DNA from: CAIWHR01 sp963786625 | GTDB taxonomy: Bacteria > Pseudomonadota > Gammaproteobacteria > Burkholderiales > Casimicrobiaceae | Direction: 5' to 3' | Assembly (NCBI GenBank): GCA_963786625.1 | Contig: CAWAZS010000004.1 | Location: 248,001-312,000 of the forward strand | Length of the DNA stretch: 64,000 bases | In this document: piece by piece, positions 49,171-59,063 of the stretch | Layout: each line of letters begins with the position of its first letter | Numbering within the stretch: position 1 is the stretch's first letter | The notes under the pieces: generated by a model | What the model was told of the DNA's origin: nothing | The model's input: only the letters and a program-made list of their open reading frames with translations | Database searches by the model: none | Made by a program: the position numbers and the translations under genes

Positions 49171-49908
49171 TCAGGCGCCCTCGCCGAGGTACGCCGCGCG
49201 GACCGCCGGATCGTGAAGCAGAGTCTTGGCCGGGCCGGCGAGCGTGATCTCGCCGGATTCCATCACATAGCCGCGATGGCTCACCTCGAGCGCGAGCTTT
49301 GCGTTCTGCTCGATCAGCAGGATGGTCACGCCTTCGCGCGAGACCTTCATCACGGTTTCGAAGACCTTCTGCACCATCAGCGGCGCCAGCCCCATCGACG
49401 GCTCGTCGAGCAGCAGAAGCTTGGGCTTCGACATCAGCGCGCGCGCCATCGCGAGCATCTGCTGTTCGCCGCCGGAGAGCGTGCCGGCGGTCTGCCGGCG
49501 CCGCTCCTCGAGGCGCGGGAAGAGCTCGAATACGCGCTCGATGTCCTCCCTGATCCCCGCCTTGTCGCTGCGCGCGTACGCCCCCATCGCGAGATTTTCC
49601 TCGATGGTCAGCGCCCCGAACACGCCGCGGCCCTCGGGCACCATCGCGAGGCCCATCCGGACGAGCTCGAACGACGGCCGACCGGTGACGTCCTCGCCTG
49701 CGTAGCGGACGGTTCCCGACTTCACCGGCTGCAGGCCCGTGATTCCCTTGAGCGTCGTGGTCTTGCCGGCGCCATTGGTGCCGATCAGGCAGACGAGCTC
49801 GCCGCGGTCGACGTGCATGTCGATGCCCTTGACGGCCTGGATGCCTCCGTACGCAATTTCGACACCGGTGAGCTCGAGCACCGCGTTCGGGTTGGCGCCG
49901 GTGGCCAT
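49171..49908 (-). CDS. livF: Branched-chain amino acid ABC transporter, ATPase LivF
   Basis: The protein has 245 residues from the ATG at 49908. The Walker A is GTNGAGKTTTLKG, the signature LSGGEQQMLAMARAL and the Walker B LLLLDEPSMGLAP. It drives uptake with LivG. The start is one base from the livG stop, so the two are cotranslated. It is the last gene of the leftward liv operon. Length and motifs are normal. Confidence 0.96.
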   Translation of the reverse strand: MATGANPNAVLELTGVEIAYGGIQAVKGIDMHVDRGELVCLIGTNGAGKTTTLKGITGLQPVKSGTVRYAGEDVTGRPSFELVRMGLAMVPEGRGVFGALTIEENLAMGAYARSDKAGIREDIERVFELFPRLEERRRQTAGTLSGGEQQMLAMARALMSKPKLLLLDEPSMGLAPLMVQKVFETVMKVSREGVTILLIEQNAKLALEVSHRGYVMESGEITLAGPAKTLLHDPAVRAAYLGEGA

Positions 49909-49909
49909 G

Positions 49910-50713
49910 TCAGCGGGTTCCCTCGAGATCGAGCGAGACTTCACCGCCGAGGTAGGCGGCGATCACTTTCGGGTCCTTCTGCACGTCCGCAGCCGTTCCC
50001 TCGGCGATCTTCTTGCCATAGTCGAGCACGAGCACCCGGTCGCAGACGCTCATCACGAGCTTCATGTCGTGCTCGATCAGCAGGATCGTCGTGCCATCCC
50101 GGCGGATGTCGCCGAGGAGGCTCTTCAGCGACGCGGTCTCGGTGGCGTTCATCCCCGCCGCGGGCTCGTCCAGCGCGAGCAGCTTCGGCTCCGTGGCGAG
50201 CGCGCGGGCGATTTCGAGCCGTCGCTGATCGCCGTAGGCAAGGTGCTTGGCGAGCGTGTTGGCGCGCTTCGCGACACCGACGTACTCGAGCAGCTCCTGC
50301 GCGCGCCTTTCGATCGCCCGCTCTTCGGCGCGCGTCTTCGCGTCGCGCAGGATCGCGCCGAACACGTTGGCGTGCGTGCGGACGTGGCGACCGATCATCA
50401 CGTTCTCGAGCGCGGACAGGTTGGCGAACAGCCGGATGTTCTGGAACGTGCGCGCGATGCCGCGGTCGGCGACGTCGTTCGGCTTGAGGCCGGCGAGCGG
50501 CAGGCCGTCGAACGTGAATTCGCCGACGTCGGCCGAGTAGATGCCGGTGAGCACGTTGAACAGGCTCGTCTTGCCGGCGCCGTTGGGACCGATCAGGCCG
50601 TAGATCTCGCCATGGTTGATCGTGAAGCCGACGTCGGACAGCGCGTGCACGCCGCCGAAGTGCTTGCTGATGCCCTTCGCCACGAGGAGCGCGAGCGGCG
50701 GCGACGGGTTCAA
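49910..50713 (-). CDS. livG: Branched-chain amino acid ABC transporter, ATPase LivG
   Basis: The protein has 267 residues from a TTG start at 50713 (LNPSPPLALLVAKGISKHF); an internal GTG is the alternative, and no ATG is available. The Walker A is GPNGAGKTSLFN, the signature AYGDQRRLEIARAL (a short LivG form) and the Walker B KLLALDEPAAGMN. The insert GIARTFQNIRLFANLSALEN is typical of LivG. It pairs with LivF to power LivHM. The dispersed repeat at 50720-50800 lies directly upstream, next to the livM stop. Confidence 0.93.
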   Translation of the reverse strand: MNPSPPLALLVAKGISKHFGGVHALSDVGFTINHGEIYGLIGPNGAGKTSLFNVLTGIYSADVGEFTFDGLPLAGLKPNDVADRGIARTFQNIRLFANLSALENVMIGRHVRTHANVFGAILRDAKTRAEERAIERRAQELLEYVGVAKRANTLAKHLAYGDQRRLEIARALATEPKLLALDEPAAGMNATETASLKSLLGDIRRDGTTILLIEHDMKLVMSVCDRVLVLDYGKKIAEGTAADVQKDPKVIAAYLGGEVSLDLEGTR

Positions 50714-50719
50714 GCGAAG

Positions 50720-50800
50720 CGCCCCCACGCTTGCGGCGCCGCCGCTGCGCTGCCCCCCGGAGGGGGTGCAGTTCGCGCCTTGGGACGGCCCGGCGGCGCT
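50720..50800. repeat. Intergenic repeat element, copy B (livM-livG gap)
   Basis: The gap between livM and livG holds the same blocks as the copy at 6121-6208: GCCCCCACGCTTGCGG, GCTGCGCTGCCCCCCGGAGG and CCTTGGGACGGCCCGGCGGCG, in the same orientation. A pairing C-run/G-run occupies the middle. Each copy lies inside a transporter operon, immediately after a membrane-subunit gene. Confidence 0.75.
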
Positions 50801-51870
50801 CACTTCGTCTCCAGCTCGCGCTTGCGCAGCGCGGAGGGCAGGATGCCGGCCGGCCGATACAGCATCATCAGCACCAGGGCGAGACCGAAGAGCAGCATGC
50901 GGATCACCTCGGGCTCGATCAGCATCCTGCCGAACAGCGCGCGCTGCACCGGCTCGACCGTGTAGCGGAGCACCTCGGGCGCGAACGACAGCAGCAGCGC
51001 TCCGAGGATCACGCCGTAGACATTGCCCATGCCGCCCAGGACGACCATCGACAGCACCATGATCGATTCGACCAGCACGAAGCTCTCGGGGCTGATGAAC
51101 CCCTGAGTGGCCGAGAAGATGCCCCCCGAGATTCCGCCGAAAGAAGCGCCCATCGCGAACGCGAGCAGCTTCATGTTCCGCGTGTTGATGCCCATCGCGC
51201 GCGCTGCGACCTCGTCCTCGCGGATGGCCTCCCAGGCCCGGCCGATCCGCGAGTTCTGCAGCCGCAGATTGATGACGATGATGACGATGACCAGGAGCAC
51301 GAGAAAGTAGTAGTACTTGATCGGCCCGGTGACATCGAGGCCAGCGATGGTCTCCCGCGTCGCGAAATTGAAGCCGTCGACGCGAAACGGGTCGATCAGC
51401 GTGATTCCCTGCGGGCCGTTGGTCAGGTTGACCGGCTGCGACAGGTTGTTGAGGAAGATCCGGATGATCTCGCCGAAGCCGAGCGTGACGATCGCCAGGT
51501 AGTCGCCGCGCAGCTTGAGCGTGGGCGCCCCGAGGAGCACGCCGAACAGGCAGGCGATCGCGGCGCCGATCGGCAGGATGATCCAGAACGGAAGATGGAG
51601 GTTGAAGTGCGGCGACGCGAGCAGCGCGTAGGTGTATGCGCCGACCGCGTAGAACGCGATGTAGCCGAGATCCAGCAGGCCGGCGAAGCCGACGACGATG
51701 TTGAGGCCGAGCGACAGCAGCACGAACAGGATCGCCAGATTCGTGATCCGCACCCATGCCGTGCCAATACCGGCCAGCGCGAACGGCAGGACGGCGAGCG
51801 CGACGGCGACGAGAGTGACGCCGATCCACGCGCCGAGCGGGGACTGCTTGCTGTCGAAGAGCTGCCGCAT
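50800..51870 (-). CDS. livM: Branched-chain amino acid ABC transporter, permease LivM
   Basis: This 356-residue, multi-helix permease matches LivM: NLAILFVLLSLGLNIVVGFA near residue 45, GDYLAIVTLGFGEIIRIFLN, and the cytoplasmic coupling helix with AREDEVAARAMGINTRNMKL, read here as IREDEVAARAMGIN. It forms the channel with LivH. The ATG at 51870 lies ten bases after the livH stop. The stop falls at the edge of the repeat element. The C-terminus ends MLYRPAGILPSALRKRELETK, normal for the family. Confidence 0.95.
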   Translation of the reverse strand: MRQLFDSKQSPLGAWIGVTLVAVALAVLPFALAGIGTAWVRITNLAILFVLLSLGLNIVVGFAGLLDLGYIAFYAVGAYTYALLASPHFNLHLPFWIILPIGAAIACLFGVLLGAPTLKLRGDYLAIVTLGFGEIIRIFLNNLSQPVNLTNGPQGITLIDPFRVDGFNFATRETIAGLDVTGPIKYYYFLVLLVIVIIVINLRLQNSRIGRAWEAIREDEVAARAMGINTRNMKLLAFAMGASFGGISGGIFSATQGFISPESFVLVESIMVLSMVVLGGMGNVYGVILGALLLSFAPEVLRYTVEPVQRALFGRMLIEPEVIRMLLFGLALVLMMLYRPAGILPSALRKRELETK

Positions 51871-51880
51871 CGGCGGAATG

Positions 51881-52885
51881 CTACGCGCGGTCGCTGACGC
51901 GCTCGCCCAGGAGCCCGGAAGGCCGGAAGACGAGCACCACGATCAGCACCAGGAAGGCGAACACATCCTGGTAATTGGAGCCGAACAGCGTGAGATTCGG
52001 GTCGTCGACGCAGCGCCGCGCGATCGCGTCCGACCAGTCGGCGATCTGGCACAGGTTGGTGAGATCGCCGACGTAACCCGCGCCCAGCGCCTCGATGAGG
52101 CCGAGCAGCACGCCTCCCAGCATCGCCCCCGCCAGGTTGCCGATGCCGCCCAGCACGGCGGCGGAGAACGCCTTCAGGCCGAGGATGAAGCCCATCTGGT
52201 ACTGCGCGATGCCGTAGTAGGTGCCGACCATCACGCCCGCCATCGCACCCAGCCCGGCGCCGATCACGAACGTCAGCGCGATCACCGTGTTGATGTTGAT
52301 GCCCATCAGCCCCGCGACCTGCTGGTTCTGCGACGTCGCGCGCATCGCGATGCCGAGCTTCGTGCGGTAGACGAGCGCCACCAGCCCGGCCATCATCAGC
52401 ACCGACGCTGCGATGATCACGATCTGCACATTGGTGATCGTTGCGCCGTTGGGATTGTCGGTGATGTGGATGGGAGTCACCGCGATGACTTGCGGGAACG
52501 GAATCGGATTGCGGCTCCAGATGATCATCGCGAGGTGCTGCAGGATGATCGACAGGCCGATCGCGGTGATGAGCGGCGCGAGCCGCGGCGCCGTGCGCAG
52601 CGGCCGATAGGCGACGCGCTCCAGCGTGTAGCCGACGGCCATGCAGACGGGCACCGCGACCAGAACGCCGGCCACCAGGATCGCGACGGGGGGCAGCCCG
52701 GTATGCGCGCCCGAAAGACCGGTGATCACCGACACCGCGACCATCGCGCCGATCATCACCACCTCTCCGTGCGCGAAGTTGATGAGCTGGATGATCCCGT
52801 ACACCATCGTGTAGCCGAGCGCGACCACGGCGTACACGCTGCCGAGCGTCAGGCCGTTGATCACCTGCTGCAGGAAAATGTCCAA
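51881..52885 (-). CDS. livH: Branched-chain amino acid ABC transporter, permease LivH
   Basis: The 334-residue protein starts at a TTG (52885), after GGGGGAGGATCGG. It reads MDIFLQQVINGLTLGSVYAV, the usual LivH beginning, then LGYTMVYGIIQLINFAHGEV. It contains the coupling loop TKLGIAMRATSQNQQVAGLM. In the raw reading it is joined to livK in one open frame, which is an artefact of the livK frame break. The 223 bases upstream hold a strong stem-loop that may limit expression relative to livK. Confidence 0.94.
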   Translation of the reverse strand: MDIFLQQVINGLTLGSVYAVVALGYTMVYGIIQLINFAHGEVVMIGAMVAVSVITGLSGAHTGLPPVAILVAGVLVAVPVCMAVGYTLERVAYRPLRTAPRLAPLITAIGLSIILQHLAMIIWSRNPIPFPQVIAVTPIHITDNPNGATITNVQIVIIAASVLMMAGLVALVYRTKLGIAMRATSQNQQVAGLMGININTVIALTFVIGAGLGAMAGVMVGTYYGIAQYQMGFILGLKAFSAAVLGGIGNLAGAMLGGVLLGLIEALGAGYVGDLTNLCQIADWSDAIARRCVDDPNLTLFGSNYQDVFAFLVLIVVLVFRPSGLLGERVSDRA

Positions 52886-53057
52886 CCGATCCTCCCCCGG
52901 GCGCAATCCGGGAAACTCCGGTGCGCCCGCCGCGTCCCCGTCCGTGCCGGCACGTGCTCCGTCGAGTGCGGCGATTGTGCGGGTTGGCGGCGACGGCGGC
53001 AACCCCGACCGCGCCGGCCATGAACGCGCCCCGAGCACGGTCGGAGCTGCACCAAAG

Positions 53058-53087
53058 GAAAACGGCGTCCCGAGGGACGCCGTTTCC
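53058..53087 (-). terminator. Stem-loop between livK and livH
   Basis: The leftward transcript reads GGAAACGGCGTCCC, a short loop and GGGACGCCGTTTTCC, then a T-rich stretch (TTTTCC, TTT). This is a good intrinsic terminator shape just after the livK stop (53109). As livHMGF has no other obvious promoter nearby, partial termination here would make the binding protein more abundant than the membrane complex. Confidence 0.65.
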
Positions 53088-53108
53088 GTTGTTGCCGGGT
53101 AGGAGCGC

Positions 53109-54397
53109 TTACTTCTTCGGTGCGTCCGTGGCCGGGGGCGTCGCGGGCGCCGCCGCCGGGGCGGGTGCGCAGCCGACGCCGCCACCATCTTCATGAACTC
53201 GTCGAACGGCGTCGCCTTGCCGCCCTTGACGACGGCGATGGGCTCGACCTTGCCGCCCTTGAGCGTGAAGATCGTGATTTCGGCGTTCTTCCGGTCGCCC
53301 TTCTCGTCGAACTCGATCTTGCCGGTCGCGCCGTTGTAGCTGATCTTCTGCAGTTCGGGCAGGTACTTCGCCGGGTCGGTCGAGTCGGCCTTCTGCATCG
53401 CGGCGATCATCAGGCCGACGGCATCGTAGAAGAACGGTGCGTACTGCTTCACGTCGCCGAACTTGGCCTTGAACGCGTCGTTGAACTCCTTGCTGGCCGC
53501 GGAGGCGGGCAGGCCGGCTTGCGAGCAGATGAGGCCCTCGGCCGCAGCGCCGGCGAGCTTGTTCATCTCGTCGGTGCACGCGCCGTCGCCGAACGCGAAC
53601 ACGGCCTTGATGCCGAGCTCCCGCGCCTGCTTCAGCATCGGGCCGCCGGTCGCGTCCATCCCGCCGTAGAAGATCACGTCGGGGGCCTTGCCCTTCATCT
53701 TGGTCAGGATCGCCTTGAAGTCGGTCGCCTTGTCGTTGGTCTTCTCCCGCGCGACCACCTGTACGCCGGCCGCCTTCAGGGTCTTTTCGACCTCGTTCGC
53801 GAGACCTTCGCCGTAAGCGGTAGCGTCGTCGGCGATGGCGACCTTCTTGGCCTTGAGCGAATTCACGTACTGCGCCACCGCCGGGCCCTGCTGGTCGTCA
53901 CGACCCACGACCCGGAAGATGGTCTTGAAACCCTGCTCGGTGAGCTTGGGGTTCGTCGCCGAACCCGAGATCATCGGGATGCCCGCCTGGTTGTAGACGG
54001 CCGAGGCCGGAATCGTCACGCCCGAGTTGAGGTGCCCCGCGACGCCGGCGACCTTGGCGTCGACGAATTTCTGCGCGATCGTCGGGCCGAGCTTCGGATC
54101 GGCCTGATCGTCCTCGCTCATCAGCTCGAACTTGACGGTCTTGCCGCCGATCTTCATCTTCCTTGCGGTGTGCTCTTCGACCGCGAGACGGGCGCCGTTC
54201 TCGTCGTCCTTGCCGAGGTGCGCGATGCCGCCGGTCAACGGCCCGGCGTGGCCGATCTTGACGACGACGACTTCCTCGGCCGGCGCCGCCGGCGCCTTCG
54301 GGGCCTCGGCTTTCTTTGGCTCTTCCTTGCCGCAACCGTAGAAGGTTACGAGCGCGGCCGCGATCAGCGTCAGGCCGAGCTTACGGGTCATGTTCAT
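53109..54397 (-). CDS. livK: Branched-chain amino acid ABC transporter binding protein LivK (one frame break)
   Basis: From the ATG at 54397, after CCGGAGGAAATCG, the protein has a lipoprotein-like signal (MNMTRKLGLTLIAAALVTFYGC). A Lys/Ala/Pro linker leads into the type I periplasmic binding fold (VKIGHAGPLTGGIAHLGKDD, NSGVTIPASAVYNQAGIPM). Near 53165-53190 the frame changes. The other frame ends in a short Ala/Pro tail (CAPAPAAAPATPPATDAPKK) at the stop 53109, whereas the first frame runs on into livH. The length is two bases over a multiple of three. It binds Leu, Ile or Val in the periplasm. A lipid-anchored form with Pro/Ala-rich ends is unusual for this family in Gram-negatives. Confidence 0.9.
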
Positions 54398-54733
54398 CGA
54401 TTTCCTCCGGGGAATGGGGGTTGGCCGTATGGGCAACAGATAATTATTCAGCCTCTCCCGGCTCCTGTCAATCCGACGTCCGGCCAACCTTCGTTGCCCG
54501 ACGCGGCTCGCGCCCTGCCCCCGCCGCCCGTCGCGCCCGGACGCAGTTCATCGCAGCGCGCTTTTCCGAGGTGCGATCCAGGGCCTAGACTACGCGGTCT
54601 TTCGAATCCAAACTGCGGTGCCCGCGCATCCAAGCGGGCATATCGCCGAGGCTGAGCCGGTCCGGATACCCCGGGCCGCTCTCGATACGCACGGCGGGGC
54701 GATCCGCCGGACGGTCGCTTTCAGGGGGCAGGC
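54398..54733. promoter_or_regulatory. Divergent gap between livK and the RND adaptor gene
   Basis: The 336 bases hold no gene that I can support. An AT-rich patch at about 54438-54452 (AGATAATTATTCA) may carry the livK promoter. No convincing promoter or operator for the rightward efflux operon stands out. Confidence 0.4.
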
Positions 54734-55933
54734 ATGGCAAAGGGATGGACCAGGCGGCGCGTGATCGGCGGCATCGTGCTGCTGCTCGTCGTGGGCGGGA
54801 TCGGCGGGACCGCCGCGATGCGGATCGCCAAGAAGGCTGGCGAGGGGTCCGGAGGCAAGGACGGCCCGACGCCCCCGGTCGCGCTCGAGTTCTCGTCGTC
54901 CGACCTGGCGCGGGTCGAGGCGCTGCCGCTGGCCCGCTGGCTGCCGGTTTCCGGCGCGCTGCAGCCGGTACGGCAGGCGACCGTCAAGGCCAAGGTGTCC
55001 GGCGACGTCCGGCAGATCACCGTACGCGAGGGCGAGACCGTGCAGGCGGGCCAGCTCCTGGCGCGGATCGACACTGCCGATCTCGAGGCGAAGCTCGCCG
55101 AGCGGATCGGCGCGCTCGAGTCCGCCAAGGCCCAGCTTGCGCTCGCCGAGAAGACCCGGGCGACCAACCTCGCGCTGCTGAAGCAGAACTTCATTTCGCA
55201 GAACGCGTTCGACAACTCCGAATCGAGCTATAGCGTATCGCGGGGGACGGTCAAGTCCGCGGAAGCGCAGGCTCAGCTTGCCCGGAATGCGTTGCGCGAC
55301 GCGATCGCCACGTCGCCGCTCAACGGCGTCGTGGCCAAGCGGCACGTTCAGCCGGGGGAGAAAGTGGCGTTCGATTCCCCCCTCGTCACCGTCGTCGACC
55401 TCAAGGACCTGGAGTTGCAGGCGGCGGTGCCCGCGGTCGACGTTCCGGAGCTCGCGATCGGCAAGGCGGTGGAGCTGTCGATCGACGGTTTCGGCGAGCG
55501 CCGGTTCACCGGGCGGGTCGAGCGGATCAATCCGGCGACCGAGCCCGGGACGCGCGCGATCCTGGTCTACGTCGGCATCCCGAATGCCGACGGCGCGCTG
55601 CGCGGCGGCATGTTCGCCACGGGGCGCATCGCGCTCGCCGCGAGCGAGCCGGTCGCGACGCTTCCTGCGACCGCCATCCGCACCGAAGGCGGGCAGACCT
55701 ACGTGTGGATGGTCGAGGGAGGCAAGCTCGTCAGGCGCGGCGTCGTCACCGGCCGGCGCGACGATGCCGCCGGTCGCGTCGAGATCAAGACGGCGCTGCC
55801 AGCGGGCGCGCCGGTGCTCGCGGCGCGCTTCGACAATCTGAAGGACGGCGCGCCGGCGATCGTCAAGGCCCCCGCGCCGCTGCCCGCGCCTGCTGCGGCG
55901 CCCACGTCCGGCGGGATGCAGGCCGCCGGCTAA
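54734..55933 (+). CDS. RND efflux system, periplasmic adaptor (membrane fusion protein)
   Basis: This 399-residue protein has an N-terminal anchor (GGIVLLLVVGGIGGTAAMRI). The adaptor pattern follows: the lipoyl half-motif VKAKVSGDVRQITVREGETV, a helical hairpin (LAERIGALESAKAQLALAEK) and ATSPLNGVVAKRHVQPGEKV. The C-terminal beta-barrel and membrane-proximal domain include TVVDLKDLELQAAVPA. It links the inner-membrane pump to an outer-membrane channel. The pump gene follows after 16 bases. The TolC-family gene at 60459 is the likely partner but lies in another transcript. Confidence 0.92.
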   Translation: MAKGWTRRRVIGGIVLLLVVGGIGGTAAMRIAKKAGEGSGGKDGPTPPVALEFSSSDLARVEALPLARWLPVSGALQPVRQATVKAKVSGDVRQITVREGETVQAGQLLARIDTADLEAKLAERIGALESAKAQLALAEKTRATNLALLKQNFISQNAFDNSESSYSVSRGTVKSAEAQAQLARNALRDAIATSPLNGVVAKRHVQPGEKVAFDSPLVTVVDLKDLELQAAVPAVDVPELAIGKAVELSIDGFGERRFTGRVERINPATEPGTRAILVYVGIPNADGALRGGMFATGRIALAASEPVATLPATAIRTEGGQTYVWMVEGGKLVRRGVVTGRRDDAAGRVEIKTALPAGAPVLAARFDNLKDGAPAIVKAPAPLPAPAAAPTSGGMQAAG

Positions 55934-55949
55934 CCGGGGACGCACGATC

Positions 55950-58900
55950 ATGTGGATCACGCGAGTCTCGATCAGCAACCCGGTCTTTGCCACGATGGTG
56001 ATGATCGGCATCGCGGTCCTCGGGCTCTTCGCGTACAACCGCCTGCGCGTCGAGCAGATGCCCGATGTCAGCCTGCCGTACGTGCTCGTGCTGACGAGCT
56101 ATCCAGGGGCGTCGCCCGAAGTCGTCGAGGCCGACGTCACGAAGCCGCTGGAATACGCGATCAACACCGTGTCGGGGGCGAGCATCATCCGGTCGAACTC
56201 GAAGGAAGGGCGGAGCGAGGTCTTCGCCGAGTTCCGGATGTCGACGGACATGATGAAGGCGTTGCAGGACGTGCGCGACAAGATCGGGCAGGTGCGAGCC
56301 GGCTTCCCGCGCGACGTCAAGGAACCGCTGGTCCTGCGCCTCGAGCAGGAGAACGCGCAGCCCGTCGTGTCGCTCGCGGTGCTGTCGCCGACGATGACGC
56401 TGCGCGACCTCTCGTCGCTCACCGACCAGACGATCGTCAAGGCGCTCGAGAACGTCCCCGGCGTGGCACGCATCGACGTCAGCGGCCGGGTGACGCGGCA
56501 GATTCTCGTCCAGATCAAGCCCAATGCCGTGACGGCCCTCGGCGTCGGCGTCGACCAGGTGATCAACGCGATCCGCGCCGCGAACCAGGACGTCCCGGCA
56601 GGACGGATCACGCGCGGACAGACCGACGCGATCGTCCGCGTCGAGGGCAAGATCAAGGACCCGGCGCAGTTCGCCCGGATCATCGTCGCCCAGCAGGGCG
56701 GCGCGCCAGTCTACCTGTCGCAGGTCGCCGACGTCATCGACGGCGAAAAGGAGGAGACGTCGATCTCGCGGATCAACGGCCGTCCGTCGATTACGATCGA
56801 CCTGCTGAAGGCGCAGGACGCGAACATCGTCGACACGGGCCGCGGCATCAACGAGGCGATTGCGACGCTGAGAACCCGCCTGCCTGCCGATGTCGAGCTG
56901 CGCGTCGCCAATTCGACGGCCGACGCGGCCGAGCGGAGCGTGAACCGCGTGAAGTCGACGATCGTCGAGGGTGCGCTGCTGACGGTGCTCATCGTCTTCC
57001 TGTTCCTGCACAGCTGGCGGAGCACGGTGATCACCGGGCTCACGCTGCCCATCGCGGTGATCGCGACGTTCATCGCGTTGTACGGGTTTGGCTTCACGCT
57101 CAACTTCCTGACGTTGATGGCGCTCTCGCTGTGCATCGGTCTGCTGATCGACGATGCGATCGTCGTGCGCGAGAACATCGTGCGCCACCTCGGCCTGGGC
57201 AAGGACCACGTCACCGCGGCGCGCGAAGGCACCGACGAGATCGGCCTCGCGGTGATGGCGACGACGTTCGCGATCGTCGCGGTGTTCGTGCCGATCGCAT
57301 TCATGAGCGGCATCGTGGGCCGCTTCTTCTTCCAGTTCGGCGTCACTGTCGCCGTGGCCGTCCTGGTGTCGCTGTTCGTCTCGTTCACGCTCGACCCGAT
57401 GCTGTCGGCCGTCTGGCACGACCCGCCCGGCTCGCGCTTCCGGCGCGTGCCGTGGCTCGGCCGCTTCATGGACCGCGTCGAGCGCGGGATCGAGTGGCTG
57501 CACGCGTTCTACGGCGAGGTCCTCGAGTGGGCGCTCGGTCACCGCAAGAGCGTGATCGCGATCGCCATCGTCTCGTTCGCCGGCAGTTTCGCGATCGTGC
57601 CCCTGGTCGGCACCGAATTCATTCCGACAACGGACGAGGGCTTCATTTCGCTGCGGCTCAACACGCCGGTAGGGTCGAGCCTCGAGTACACGGACAGCAA
57701 GGTGCAGCAGGTCGAGGCGGCCCTCAAGCCATTCCCCGACATCGCGCTGACGATGACCACCGTGGGATCGGACGAGGGTCGCAACTATGCGCGCATCAAC
57801 CTGAAGCTCACCGATCGCGCCCAGCGCAAGAGGACGCAGAAGGAGATCGAGGCGGCGATCCGCAAGGAGCTGAAGCCGATACCCGGCATCGAGCTCGCGT
57901 TCGGGTTCGACCGTCCGGTGTGGGTGAACCTGCTGGGACCGGATCCCGAGATGCTCACCACGCTGATCAACGAATTCGCGGCCAAGGTGGCGAAGGTGCA
58001 GGGCATCGCCGACCTCGAGACCTCCGAGAAGGCTGCGGCTCCGGCCCTTTCGATACGGCTCAACAACGACGCGGCGGCGGATCTCGGGATCACGGTGCAG
58101 CAGGTCGGCGCGACGATCCGCCCGCTCCTCGCCGGGGACACCGTCAGCTATTGGCTCGGGCCGGACGGCCAGAACTACGAGGTCAACGTGCAGTTGCCGA
58201 GGGACAGCCGCCGTCTCGCGGCGGATCTCGGCAATCTCTATCTCAGCACGGCCAAGCGCGGGCCCGATGGCGAGGCGCGGATGGTCCCGCTGCGGCAGGT
58301 CGCCGAAATCGTCGAGACGACGTCGCCGCAGATCATCAAGCGGCAGGAGCTGCAGCGCCGCGTCGCGCTGTACGCGAACGTCGAGGGCCGGCCGTCGGGC
58401 GATGCCAACAAGGACGTGCAGAAGATCATCAAGGAATCGACGCTTCCGCCGGGCTACAGGTTCGACGTCGGCGGGCAGGCGAAGGACATGGAGGAATCGT
58501 TCCAGGCGGCGCTCGCGGCGCTGGGCCTCGCGGTGATCTTCATCTACCTCATTCTCGCCTCGCAATTCGCGAGCTTCACGCAGCCGGTCGTGATCATGGC
58601 GTCGCTCCCGTTCTCGCTGATCGGCGTGTTTCTCGCCCTGTTGCTCACCGGGACGACGCTCAACCTGTTCTCGATGATCGGTTTCATCATGCTGATGGGC
58701 CTGGTGACGAAGAACGCCATTCTGCTCGTCGATTTCGCCAATCGCGCGCGCCGCGCGGGGGCGAGCCTGCACGACTCCCTGCTGCAGGCGGGGCAGGTGC
58801 GGCTGCGGCCCATCCTGATGACCACGGCGGCGATGATCGGCGGGATGATGCCGCTGGCGCTCGGTTTCGGCGAAGGCGGCGAGATCCAGGCGCCGATGGG

Positions 58901-59063
58901 GCGCGCGATCATCGGCGGGGTGATCACCTCGACGCTGCTGACGCTGGTGGTGGTCCCGGTCCTGTACACGTATCTCGACGCCTTGCACGAGCGCCACCGC
59001 GCGCGGCGCGCGGCGAAGCAGGCCGCGGCCCGCGCGCATTCCGCGCCCGCGCAGGCGGATTAG
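55950..59063 (+). CDS. RND-family inner-membrane efflux pump
   Basis: The 1037-residue protein is full length for the HAE1-type RND pumps. It begins MWITRVSISNPVFATMVMIG. The proton-relay aspartates are in LSLCIGLLIDDAIVVRENIV (transmembrane helix 4), and GMMPLALGFGEGGEIQAPMG lies near the C-terminus. Twelve transmembrane helices and two large periplasmic loops are expected. It exports drugs, solvents or metabolites by proton antiport. Its substrate and regulator are unknown. It follows the adaptor gene, and no channel gene is in the same transcript. Confidence 0.95.
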   Translation: MWITRVSISNPVFATMVMIGIAVLGLFAYNRLRVEQMPDVSLPYVLVLTSYPGASPEVVEADVTKPLEYAINTVSGASIIRSNSKEGRSEVFAEFRMSTDMMKALQDVRDKIGQVRAGFPRDVKEPLVLRLEQENAQPVVSLAVLSPTMTLRDLSSLTDQTIVKALENVPGVARIDVSGRVTRQILVQIKPNAVTALGVGVDQVINAIRAANQDVPAGRITRGQTDAIVRVEGKIKDPAQFARIIVAQQGGAPVYLSQVADVIDGEKEETSISRINGRPSITIDLLKAQDANIVDTGRGINEAIATLRTRLPADVELRVANSTADAAERSVNRVKSTIVEGALLTVLIVFLFLHSWRSTVITGLTLPIAVIATFIALYGFGFTLNFLTLMALSLCIGLLIDDAIVVRENIVRHLGLGKDHVTAAREGTDEIGLAVMATTFAIVAVFVPIAFMSGIVGRFFFQFGVTVAVAVLVSLFVSFTLDPMLSAVWHDPPGSRFRRVPWLGRFMDRVERGIEWLHAFYGEVLEWALGHRKSVIAIAIVSFAGSFAIVPLVGTEFIPTTDEGFISLRLNTPVGSSLEYTDSKVQQVEAALKPFPDIALTMTTVGSDEGRNYARINLKLTDRAQRKRTQKEIEAAIRKELKPIPGIELAFGFDRPVWVNLLGPDPEMLTTLINEFAAKVAKVQGIADLETSEKAAAPALSIRLNNDAAADLGITVQQVGATIRPLLAGDTVSYWLGPDGQNYEVNVQLPRDSRRLAADLGNLYLSTAKRGPDGEARMVPLRQVAEIVETTSPQIIKRQELQRRVALYANVEGRPSGDANKDVQKIIKESTLPPGYRFDVGGQAKDMEESFQAALAALGLAVIFIYLILASQFASFTQPVVIMASLPFSLIGVFLALLLTGTTLNLFSMIGFIMLMGLVTKNAILLVDFANRARRAGASLHDSLLQAGQVRLRPILMTTAAMIGGMMPLALGFGEGGEIQAPMGRAIIGGVITSTLLTLVVVPVLYTYLDALHERHRARRAAKQAAARAHSAPAQAD

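Noticed and set aside
51881..54487. A single LivK-LivH fusion protein
   Set aside because: The joined frame arises only because the livK tail is frame-shifted. The other frame gives a proper stop at 53109, and livH has its own ribosome site and TTG start.
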